In this document: positions 22,488-36,100 of the stretch, piece by piece
Layout of the letters: each line of letters opens with the position of its first letter
Numbering within the stretch: position 1 is the first letter of the stretch
Assembly: GCA_914767715.1 (NCBI GenBank)
Contig: OU612073.1
Coordinates: 21,826,001-21,886,000 of the forward strand
Reading direction: 5' to 3'
DNA: 60,000 bases
DNA from: Membranipora membranacea
Taxonomy: Eukaryota > Bryozoa > Gymnolaemata > Cheilostomatida > Membraniporidae
The notes under the pieces: generated by a model
Database searches by the model: none
Seen by the model: the letters and a program-made list of their open reading frames with translations, nothing else
What the model was told of the DNA's origin: nothing
Translations under genes and position numbers: made by a program

Positions 22488-25400
22488 ATGGTGATATCTA
22501 CTACACTGAAGGAGAAGGACATGGCGGACAGAAGCTCCGGCCTGTATAACGGAGATCAGACGAAGCTTTTCTCTCACACAAAGAGAGTAGGCGGATACCT
22601 ACTGGGAAAAACTATAGGCGAAGGAAGCTTTGCTAAAGTAAAACTAGGGCTGCATATTGTCACTGGAGAAAAGGTAAGAGATCATTATTATCTCAATATC
22701 ATTTGGATTGAGGAAGGGGGCATGTGGTGTTCGGGTAATTTGGGAATGTTTACTGGTCAAATACTTCATCTGTGTCAGAATCATTGAAAATATTGATAGT
22801 CAGAAACAAACTGAAATAACAAAGTCTGAGTTGCATATATTTATTATAACGACATTCAGTCTGGTGTCTGTATATTCTGTCTGTCTGTCGGGGCAGCTAC
22901 CTGCCAAGTCTGATCAGCTCATCACATTCATATGATGTGATAATTTATGCATATCATCACTACTATATTAACTTGGCCCCAGCCCCCAAACTACCTGACT
23001 TATTAACGCTTACTAAAAACTTGTCTTCTTCGCTACTACATTATTATGCGTCCTGCGTATGAGTTCTGATGTAAATTTTTGTCTGATATGGTTTGTACAC
23101 CTTCCAACAAATCAGATGCTTTGTTTATAGGCTGCGATAAAGATCGTATCTAAGAACTGGTCTAAACAGGACTTGTATGTACGTAAGAATCTACGGAGAG
23201 AGACAAAGCTCCTACACATTGCCAGACACCCACATATTGTCACTATATATGAGGCAATGGAGACAGAGAACAGGTAAGATGCTGCCAATGATGACCGGAC
23301 TATTTTCTTAAAATATTGTGAACAAGCTAATTTGTAGCTTTACAGATATCTTAGTCTGAGCCCTCAGACTCTTTCCCCTCAACCAGAGACGTATTGATGG
23401 ATATAATACTTACGGGTTTTTGGTTTTGGTTACCCCATCAGGTCAAGTGATCAAGTTTGCTTCTGTTTGACCGCATTCTGGTTGCTCCCCTTCCAAAAGT
23501 TACCAGTGGAGGAGGAGCAACTGGAATGCAGGCGATCTGGATCAATCTTGGTCTACATCCGGTCTAGTGATCTTATTATATGTTCTGGATCCGTTACAGC
23601 TATTACATGGTCACTGAGCTCTGTGCAGGAAGTGTTATGGAGCTAATAACTAGACGCGGTAATCTCTCTGAAAGGATGACTAAGATTCTAATTAGACAGC
23701 TACTCATGGCTGTCGGATATCTGCATCAAAAACAAATCATACACAGGTCAGAAAACGCACTTTTGCTACAGAGAGAAGAATGAAATCTTTTTAAAATGTG
23801 TGTGATAAAACTAGCATTGCCTACAGATCGGGGCAAATAGCTCACATCCTTAGATGAAGTTATTCTTTGTTGTTTATTTGAGAAATTTATTGCTATAATT
23901 ACAGAGATTTGAAGATAGAGAACCTGCTGTTGGACGCTCATGGGAACCTCAAGCTGATAGGTGAGTTTACTGATTCAGGTAATATGATTGAATCTGTCAT
24001 ATAAATTGTCAATAACTAGCAACTGGCAAAGCCAACTCGCTGGACATAATTTTAATTTTAACCAGTCTTATTTCTTGAAAATAATTTTTTCTTCCTTAGG
24101 CCTACTATGATTATTGGGGGAAAAAAATTTGCTCTGCACATAATTATAGTTGTAAGTGACAATCAACGCCACTGTAATGATTGTTGTTTGGCAGACAGGA
24201 TCTCATCAAAAAATTATATTTTACTATAAATAAACATAATTTTTTTATTAATGGTTTTGCATGATCTAACATAGCGTAAGACTTAATGTACATAACTATA
24301 CTATCACAGAGTAAGGATATCCTTACTCTGTGATACTATGTTGATGATATAAGCAGCCAGACCTTGGCTCGGGGTTACTATCTAACAAATCTTAAACATT
24401 GTTGGGGGCGGATGTGCAGACCCTTCGATGCATGACAACTGCCCATCCATAGAGAAAAGCCAATAAAGACAGGAGTTCAAAATGTTATTATGAACAGCAT
24501 GAGTCTTATTCCGATATTCTTAATCTAAGTAATCAAATTATGTCATTTATTATTAGTGATGCAAAGTTACTATAATTAGTTTATATCTTTGACCAGATGG
24601 AAGGTGTCAAAATAAACGTAGGGGATCATCGATCCCAGCACAACTCATCAACGAATAATGGATGTATTTAAGAATCCCCTAATCTAAGATCTGCTTTCAC
24701 GTTTAGATTAGATTTTGCAGTCTGATGCACCCAAAGAAGAGAACATTGCTTGGGCCTTGAGTCAGGAAGTCAGCAATGTGTTGAATCACCAGACATTATG
24801 GTGGTTATGAATCTCAGCATTTATTTAGACATTAGTAATAAAACTTGTTTATTTTATAGAGAGCTTATCATCACAGAGTAAGGATACAAGTATATATATA
24901 TATATATATCCTTACTCTGTGATATCATCCTACAACAATTATAATAGCTATATATTGAAGCAGCCCTCAGCAGTCCTCACCCATTTCAGTTTGTTATTCT
25001 ATGGCATTGGATAGACTTCTTTGCTGTGTTGGCTCATCACACTTCATGTGAAATTAGGATTTTATTGAAACAGTGAATTTCAATCTTGACAAGAAAAATC
25101 TAGACACAAAATCAGCAAATTGGAGCCTGTATAATCATAGATCGTAGTGCTGTGCAAATCTTCACTAATTTTTAAGGGGTGAGGGGATTTTCGGAATAAA
25201 GATTGATTTTGGATCAGCATATATTCTATTTTGAAGAAACAAGATTCACCATCGCTTCTTTCTATTTTCCAAAAACCAGGATGAAACTTCAATTTTGGTA
25301 ACCCTTTACGGATTTGAATCGGCTTGGTGAGCCAGCATGTTGACTGGGCCATCCTGGTACTGTGCAGGTTCATACCCATGTGGGGCGAGGGCATGCTGGG

Positions 25401-28400
25401 AGGGGAGAGAGAACTACATAGGGTAAAGGAAAACTATATATTACCAATTATGTGGTGTGATTCTCCATATTTATAGATTTTGGGTTGAGTAATTTTGCAC
25501 AGATGACAGATTGGGAGGGAGAGAGGAGGTTACTATGTCACACTCAATGTGGCAGCCCGGCGTATGCTGCTCCTGAGCTACTGGACAAACAACCCTACAC
25601 GTTCTCTGTGGATGTTTGGAGCATGTAAGTATTCGCTTCCCAGCCTATTGGCTAAGATCAAAGTGTCACTGCCAATGGCTGATTAGTGCCAGTTCAGTTT
25701 TGGCAGTTTTGCACACTCATGATTAGGAGGTCTTCTATGGCCTCACCTCTAGGATGCATTCTAGTTTTCTAGGATGTATCACATTCTCAGTAAGAGGATT
25801 TAGGGCACCTTTCGACCCTCTTTAGGGGCAGCCCAATCTTCTGTTTCTTACTAAACAGCATGTAAGTATTTTATCAGCTGTAAACCCTACTCAAGCAACT
25901 GTGATTTATTTAGATCGGGCATTAAATCAAATAGACATGATAAAAGAGCTGAAGTTGCTCATATTTTGCAGACATTTGACTTGATTTTCAAGTCTATCAC
26001 TCATTTACAGTTTAAATCTTTTGATAAATGCAGAAAAACTAGGCAGCATTCTAATTTTCTAGAATTTCTAAGTGATTGACCTTTGGGTCTGGTTTCCCAA
26101 TGAGTTGATGTCCACACTATCTTAAAACCATCTTATCTCCTGTTTAGGCCTCACCTCATGCCACATTTGAAGCTCACATTAAAATTTTGTATGTTTTCTC
26201 AATTTTAGAGGAGTGTGTATGTTTGCCATGCTGACAGGCAACTTGCCTTATGATGTTCAGCCATTCAACGTCAGAATACTGAAGAAGAAAATACAAAACA
26301 ATGAGATTGCTCAATTACCCGAACACGTCACATCAGGTAGGTTTTCGAAAGTCCATGCATGCAATATACAGTGTTCCGAGAGAGTGGGAACTGATGGGAA
26401 CTAAGTTCCCGCAAAAAATATAGAGGGGAACCTTTAGAACACAGTTTTCACTGGATTCTATTCAAAAACAGTGTCAAGTCTCTTTTGACCAGATATCAAT
26501 CATACTATTCCAGATCAATATTTCTGCATAATTTGATCTAGAAATTGCAAACATTTCTCAAAACGATTTTCAACCCAGAGAGTAGAGTACCCACAAAGAA
26601 AAAAGTCCACTTAGACCACTGGCAATATATTATGGTAATTGTCTGAATGGCATAACAGATAGTAAGTTTAAGATGGATATCACTCTCATGAATATCTAAT
26701 TGCTCACATCGGGGAATCTTAAAATATCCTGACACAACGCATTTCCTCTTAAATTTGAACAACTGAATATTATCTTACAGCTTTCACCTAGGAATAATGT
26801 GGAAACCGATTGGCAATTTTGTTATTAAGAATGATTCTTCATGATGATATGGGGATATATGACTAACCTACAGAGGTACTATGTCATCTCTCTATTGTTT
26901 GGGAAGCAAAATTTTCAAACTGAGCTGAATCTTGGTGGTTGGTATAGCTTGAGCTTATGCGGAGCCTTTAAGCTGAACTTGAAACGTTTGTAGTGTTCTG
27001 ATAGCTGTTGCTGTTTTATTCCTGGCAGGTTGTTCCAATCTTGTGAGAAAACTTCTAACAGTAGACCCAATAAAAAGAATAGCAGTTCAACAAGCACTCA
27101 AAGCTGACTGGATTGTAAAAGATGGTAAGGTTTTAAAGTGACTAATTCCTCTACTACCTTATATATCATCGGCAACAAAGTGTATCCCTATTAATAAAGT
27201 AACTGCAATACCAGATTCCGTAAAATATAAGTTATAATCTTTGATCTAGATAGGATATTTTTGTTTTTCTAAAGCATTTATCAAAGGCTAATTGATCATA
27301 TAAATAAAGGAATCAGCCCTGGTATGGAGTGAGTATATTTTTGTTTACAGCGGAACTTTAATCGATCACATCTGTTCTATAATCTGTATTTATTATCTTA
27401 ATAACGGTTTTCAACAGACTGCATCAATACCAGTGATGAAGCAATGCAAGCAACTTGTCCAAGTCTAAGTTTAAGCACGGTATAAAAATTAAGTTACTAT
27501 TAACTGTAGCCTAGATTAGATACTAAACTAAGAGTATATCAATCTATTAGCAAAGAAATTAGACTGAATATAAAGCCAAAATGTACTGACAGGCGAAATC
27601 AGCCCTCGAGTCGCCTTAAGATCTGTCAAAAGTCAGATGTTATTGTTGTTGAATCCAGTGAGTAAAAATTCACATGAAAAGTAAGTAGCCTCATACAATA
27701 AAACATTTTCTATCAATTTTAGCAATGCTTCAACGGAAGAAGACAGCCTCACCAACAGATAACTACCCTCTGCAGAGTAAGCTGCCTAACATGAGACTGG
27801 TGGGACTCGTCGCTGATCAGTTTGACATGACAGAGCCCGAGGTGCTATCCTTCCTAGTCAGCAGATCACCTCACAAATCTACAGCAATGTATCTTCTACT
27901 GGAGAGAAAGCTGGCAAGGTGAATAAGCGTGATAGCTTGAAAAAAGTAATTTTGAGCTCTTGTTTAATTGGTAAAACCTTGGGCAGTTTTTTCAATTAAT
28001 TACTATTGAAGACCTTCAATATTACAGCAGCAGATAATGACTTTCAAGCCAACCTCTGTAATTAAAAAAATGACTAAAATGACTGCCAATGAACACATTT
28101 CTATTGATATGGAGTTATCTCAATAATGTCTTGGAGCAGATAACTCTTATGATATTAGGCAGCTGCATGTTTGATTACTCCCTGATCACTCTAGATTGGA
28201 CATTCACTGCTCGAGATGTATATACTCTGAATAAAATTTTAAATAAGATTTAATTATGTTTCAATATTTCAATATTTTCATATAGACTGAACAAGAGCCA
28301 AAACACAGCTAAGCATCTGAAAGTCACAAGATCTATGGATAGCGCCACTTTAATCACCCCACCTGTGACACCAGACGTCAGTAGAACTGCAGGTGATCCT

Positions 28401-29250
28401 GAAACTCCTGCGACAGACACACCTGACATCATACAGAGAGCCCCCTACACAACACGAACAGTCAGCACACAAGATAACTATCCACCGTCCGACGGTGTAG
28501 ATAATAACTCGGATGTTGAGAATTCTCCAGACATCCAGTCGATCACCGTCACAGAGATACCCATTAGCAAGGTAGACAAGCTATACTATTGTGATCATGA
28601 GAATCACAAGTGACATATTTCATTTATTATGTATTCAATGGTGCCTCACCAAGTGTCTAAGAAAGTTGTTATGTGCAGTGTCCGACGAGCATTTCCTTCT
28701 AGTGTTCAATTAGCTTTGTAGAAATGTTTTCTATGATTTATTATTTGATCTGATATTTTTTGACCGTTGTTAGATATTAAAATATCATTTACTGTATTTG
28801 TTGTAGACACCTACAGTCTCTAATGGACAGTATAATATGATTAGAGTGACCTCCAATGCCAAATCAGTCAGCATTCGTCCAAAGTCAAAGACCTCTAACC
28901 GTGTCTTACAGGTAAAAGGGTCTCTACAGCGATTATACAGCAGCCTGTCTAAAGATAGATCATCCCAGCAGGGTAAAGGTAGTACAACGCTTCATAAGAG
29001 AGACAGTAACAAGGTACAAAAGCCTGAAACTGAAGGACCACACAACGACAGTCAGATCAGACCAATCACGAGAGCTCGACAAAGCCTGACAGGTGCTAGA
29101 AATGGTAATGCCACATATAAACTCAGAATGCCTGCCATTGACTCAGAGACACAGGCTATCACCATGACAAGTCCGACGACAGCAACAGAAAAAAGTTTTT
29201 CACAGAAGACAGCTGGTGTTTTTCCACCACTTGAGAAGAATCTTTCCTAA
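22488..29250 (+). CDS. HUNK: HUNK-type serine/threonine protein kinase
   Basis: AMPK/SNF1-related kinase most like HUNK, a cytoplasmic regulator of growth and trafficking in mammals. Exons: 22488-22673, 23131-23273, 23600-23746, 23905-23960, 25477-25624, 26209-26336, 27029-27124, 27418-27479, 27603-27657, 27723-27918, 28286-28571, 28807-29250; about 648 residues (human 714). The kinase domain spans about 37-300: glycine loop GEGSFAKV (44-51), ATP lysine K66, helix-C E86, HRDLKIEN (158-165), DFGLSN (178-183), activation-loop T200 in the LKB1-target position, then [21 protein letters not shown] before the glycine loop and [10 protein letters not shown] are HUNK-like. A UBA-like segment follows (exon 10). 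The C-terminus is serine/threonine-rich and basic. Start: first of two good ATGs (the other at 22521). Exon 27603-27657 is the least certain: it is required for phase but has a weak acceptor. Poly(A) signal AATAAA 29274-29279. Confidence 0.9.
24302..24335. mobile_element. Perfect 34-base palindrome, minimal inverted-repeat element
   Basis: Two ATCACAGAGTAAGGATA-type termini are joined back to back with no interior. The element proper is flanked by ACT on both sides (24300-24302 and 24335-24337). It has the same termini as the element at 24870-24923, 570 bases downstream in the same HUNK intron. Confidence 0.85.
24870..24923. mobile_element. Short inverted-repeat element with (TA)n core
   Basis: It starts ATCACAGAGTAAGGATA and ends with the complement, with a (TA)n core between. 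ATC flanks both sides (24867-24869 and 24924-24926), giving a candidate 3-base target duplication. It lies in HUNK intron 4. Confidence 0.85.
25634..25856 (-). mobile_element. SINE-like repeat, copy 2, inserted at the HUNK exon 5 donor
   Basis: A 223-base copy of the family at 16763-16975, in the opposite orientation. It is flanked by exact copies of AGCATGTAAGTATT at 25620-25633 and 25857-25870. The left copy contains the exon 5 splice donor (AGCAT|GTAAGT), so the insertion duplicated that donor and left an intact second one 237 bases downstream. Confidence 0.88.
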
Positions 29251-29914
29251 GAAGGTTGAGTGCCATCTCACTCAATAAAAACTTCAAACTCTCTGATATT
29301 GTACCAATTATTGTAGTAGAAAAAGACATAATCAAGAATTATTTCGCCACTTAGACGAACAGACAGGTATCATCCTTATGAGTCATTGTCTTATATAGTA
29401 AAAGTATATTTTTTATTTTTTTCACACATCACATTGGTGAAAATATTAGCGCCTATGAAAATAACTTTATAGGTGGCTTGCGAGACCATCGAGGAGTGTT
29501 TCACGAATAATAATATTAAATTTATTTGAAACTGATCAGAGCACGAGGCAAATATAATGTTACATCATTTTATTCCAAATTAGTACGAGTTCTGCTCGTG
29601 AATATTATATTTATCCATCACTCATTACATTATAATGTGACAAATCAGTTAAACCACACAGAAAGTCACCTTTTAATAATTGTGTTGAATAGATTTCAAA
29701 CCCATTTAATGGTAGCAAAACTCAACAGCCATTAGGTCACTGATCAACGTAAAAAATCAAGGCATAATTTGCAGCTGCTTGCGCTGCCTTCTCAAAATCA
29801 AGCAATTTACCCCTCCCTCATTATTGAAGTGAACAATTAACTCATCCTTAACATATTCAACATTTAAATCATATTGTTACATCAAGGTGATCCCGAAATA
29901 AATAACAGAACAAA
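29251..29914. other. Convergent spacer between HUNK and the HINT2-like gene
   Basis: It holds the HUNK poly(A) signal (29274-29279) and AT-rich sequence. A minus-strand AATAAA for the HINT2-like gene may lie near 29573-29568. I see no other features. Confidence 0.5.
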
Positions 29915-31698
<1,784 letters not shown>

Positions 31699-33148
31699 CT
31701 CCCCTCACAGGACCTACAAGACAGGGACATAACATAATTATTCTGGGCAAACTTTTATTTTATTGCTTGTGACCTTGTACTGATGTGTGTACATATATAT
31801 ATGGTTGCAAAAGTACCCTGTGACCTCACATGCGTGAATCAGCATATCATTGGCTGAAACATTATACACTACCAACCACAGAACCAAGAATTAAAAATTT
31901 ATGCCTTCCTTGATTGTGGGAATTGTCATAAATGATAGTAATGGAGCTGTGTGCAAAATGTAAGTTGTTGTTCCAACAGGAAACGGCAACAAATATTGAA
32001 ACTTGAATCACCCTAGTAGTAATGAAGACTTTCATTGGTCAGTAAATATGAATAAAGCATTTGATTGGCTCAACTTAGTTTCCGGTCAGCCATTGCGGGA
32101 AATCCCAAAAGATTGTCAAAAATTTGAACTGATTTAGGAGTAAAAGGTAAAAATCACATTGACATTGGACTTTATATAACTAAGATATATAATATGGGCA
32201 TATGAAGCTCTTCAGAACAAGCTGTCTTGGTCATGTGCACATTGTTAACTAAATTGCTTGGATAACACCATGCATGATGATCAGATGATGTTAGGCTCTG
32301 ATGTGACATGGGTTCTCTCTGATGTGACATGGTGGTGCAATGAACTCCTGTAGAAGGAGTTGCACAAGTAACATCCACCTTGTAATTTTTAGTTACAAAA
32401 GTGGAGAAAATGTTGACAGATCACAGCGTTTTGATCCCACATATTCTCTTGCAGAGCTCAGATTAGTTTACTGATATATTTATATCGGTTGTTTGTAGAT
32501 AAATAACTTGTTTATCTCGATTTGAAAAACTACTCCTGGGGAAAGTGCCCCAGGCAACACTAACAGTATTTTGGATGACCCTATTTGGTAGTTAGGTTGG
32601 CAACTGATCATACTAAGAAAACACACTGCCCTTCATACCAATGAACTCCCTCTCCCAGATTTAATTGTCCAGGGAGTACATTGTTCAAACCAAACAATAA
32701 AAATAGATTTAAAAAATAGACTACACAGGATTAGATGATACATTTGATGGCCAAACCAAGTGAAGCTTTTAAGGGCAACCTCATATAATTAAAATGGCAA
32801 TTAAATTAGCAAAAATTCAAGCGGAGGAGATCCATGGCAACCATGACTATGCAATGACCTCCACATATGAGCATTAATTAGATCAAGTAACCGGTGTGTG
32901 CTGCATACAGTGTATGTGACAAGGTAATTAAAATCTCAAAATAAGAGTCTAGTTGTGATCAATGAACTCCAGTGGTTGAGGCCTTTCATCATTATCTTGG
33001 ACTTGGAGAGAGACTGAAGACCTCAACCCTTAATGCACTCGACAACTGGGCTTGCCACTGATTACTAGCGCGGGTAATCAGAAACACCTTTAAATGCTTG
33101 ACAACATGCATTGTAAAAATATTTTTTGATTTTCAGACTTTGAGAAGG
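31699..33148. other. Divergent spacer between the HINT2-like gene and ZWILCH
   Basis: About 1.4 kb of AT-rich sequence that should contain both promoters. AAGGGCAACC at about 32772 resembles the end of the inverted-repeat element at 40258-40642. I identified no coding exon here. Confidence 0.5.
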
Positions 33149-36100
33149 ATGAATGTCACCGAATTTTACTCGCGACTCCCAGAGAAATGTGCTCAGTGAG
33201 AAGCTTTATCTGACAGTCTTTCTGTATAACCAGCAACATTGTGCTGTGTATGAGAATTGTGGTAGTGGAAACAGGCTATTTCACAGGATTTAATTAATAA
33301 TCGTGTTCAACATATGAAGCGATGACTTTTCTAAGCAATTATACATCAGCTTAGGCCTTCTGTTATTATCATCTTATAAGCGCTAAGCATTCTCCTGACT
33401 GATTTCCTCCTCCTACCCCTCTCTTGTTTGTAGTCAGTGGAGCCAGGTTTGATTTTGGAGTGTATATCCCTAATGTAAGCCTGCTGATGCATGAAGTTGA
33501 ACTATAGACTTAATAATTATTAAGTTTGAGTTTAACCCACTATTTTATATGATCACAGTGTGGAGGAGAATGGTAGTTCAATCAAAGAAACTATCAAATT
33601 GAAAGAAGGAGTGAATGTTCACCTACAGACTATAACAGAGCTATACAAACACCTACCATACATGAGTAGAAATGTGATATCTACTGATAACAAGCCTGTA
33701 CTAGTTATATCAAAACCCCCTGCTCAATCCATTCAGGAGGTATGTGTTTTTGTGGTGAAATCTTATACTCTGTGATTTTGGTCGTCTATCTGACATCGAA
33801 AATACAAAATCCATCAACCGCATATTTGATTCATTATGAAGCATTATCTTTCTTTATTCAGTTACTTTGATTAACACTGTGAGCTTGTTATGATTTAAAT
33901 GGTTACAGTCTATCATTATATGATTCTAATTTAGCTTTATTCTTACATAGAGACTAGAATCTGCTGAGGACGGGGAGGGTGAGCCCTCAGAAGAATGCAT
34001 TGGATCACCTCTCAAGCTACAGAGTCTGGTTGACTACGCTGATGTTGATCGGCAAATAAAACAAAATACAGATAAGATCAGAGTTCTGCATAAAGACAGA
34101 CTTAGCCTTTACCCATTGCCACCCAAATTTGCCAGGTATGATTGTTAACTCTGCATAAAACTCATACTGGCTGGATTATCCCCAGATCAGCCTAAATTAA
34201 ATTGTCAAAGCAATTGTGTTAGGGGTTGTCTGTATCATTAGGTGGAACATAACTCCTCAATTTAAGAAAGTAGCCCTATATCATCGGAAGTACGGAGTTT
34301 GGGACATATGTCCCAAACTCCCGGTTGGAAGTAATGTCATAACGTGTGTTTATAGTTATACGTAAATTCGATCACGCTTACATCATTGTGTGAATAGATC
34401 AATTATTTGGTCTACCTCCTTTATTAAATTTTTCAGTCTTTCAATCATTTTTCAGGCAATGTTTGTCAGCTGTTACTGTGAAAGGAAATTCTACTGTGTT
34501 CTGTGTATGTGATCCCCATGCCACTAAAGACAAGTCTATTCTCATTGGACAGTATAAGCACCAGTCAGGCTCTCAAAGGCTACTCTCAGTGACTTATCAA
34601 GGTATATATATATAACAATAGGGAATTTCTATGACTAATATCTGAAGAAAAATTGCCTCTGGATGTGCCATAATCACTTGGAAAATCTTAGTTCTAAAAT
34701 ATTTCACCCCAGTAATAAATAGGGCTGGTACACTGTGTCATTTATAAATAGAATAATAACAAAACAAGAAATCAGGTGCTTTGATCACACCTGTAGCTTT
34801 GATCACACCTGTAGCTTTCATGTAAGGGGCCCTGCCGCCCGATGTTTAATTCTTGCTCTCAAGTTACGAGGTAATTTACCTGACTTCTCCATACCATATC
34901 AACAAACTACAAGACTCAGCTTTTATCAACCATAATAGCTCCCAGAAAAAAACACCTACATTAAAGGCATACCACTGACATGTGTGTAGTTTTCTCCTCT
35001 CTTTCTGACATTGTCTTACTTGAGTTGACAATACCATTATAGGTGTTATTAATTCACTAACCATAATTCAGTCCACATTCATGATAATAATTTTGTATTT
35101 TAAGAAATGAAAAGTTTGGATGCTGTAGAAAAGTATCAGAAGATTGTCAAAGATCACAGGAGGATTTTACCTTCTTCATCCAAGATTGTAAGTTCTCAGT
35201 ATGAAAGGTTTCAGGGCACCTAACTCATTCTCATGGACAATAATTATGTCATATTAGAATTGAGGTAAATTGAAACAGCACTATGGTATGAATTGTCGGA
35301 TGGGGAAAATCACTTGCAAATCGTCACTTTTCCTGAATGTTCCTTTTTTCATGCATCATGACGCAATGTTCTTTAAGTAAACATTTATTTGTGTGGTGGT
35401 TCTCTGAGGGAACTATATTTTTCCATAATCATAACATAATGTTATTAGCTGTTTAATTGAGCAGTGGCACCTGAAATGCCTTGTGGAAAGGTGAATACAT
35501 AATTTGAACTCAATTTGAACTTGCTATGCATTGATAGAATTTTAACAAAATTATATATTGTCACAACCTAATCATTTCATATCTAGAATCCTTCCACTAT
35601 ATGGTGTGTATAGGGTATGTGGTGTGTAAAGAATTAAAAATAATATTAGAATCGTCGATAATATATACAGTAATGAATAATTATAGGAGCATACAGAGGT
35701 ACATGCCGAATATAACCTCATGTCACTGAGCTCTACAGATTTAACTGAACAAATTTGTGGAGATGTCGATGTATTCTCATCTAATAGTTCCATCAAGATA
35801 AGTAAGTACGCCTAATAGTAATCAACTCCTAACCATTGCTTTGTTCTGTGATGCTCAAAAAAATTTTTATTCTCAGATCCAAATTTTATATAGATATCTA
35901 TTGTTTGCATCTATGTTCATTAATATTTTACGCCAATTGCATAGATACTCCGACCAATAATCAGACGAAAGTGTGTATCAGATACCAAAATAACTGGCAT
36001 ATCCTAACATCAACCTCCTGCAGGCATTAAGTGAGCAGTTTGACAATAAAATAGAGCACATCTGCATGTTATTATCAATGCCATATTATTATCAATGGCA

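Noticed and set aside
33433-33473. Possible extra ZWILCH exon (open, with TTTGTAG acceptor and GTAAGC donor)
   Set aside because: Its length breaks the phase between 33149-33195 and 33559-33739, whereas direct joining of those two exons is in frame.
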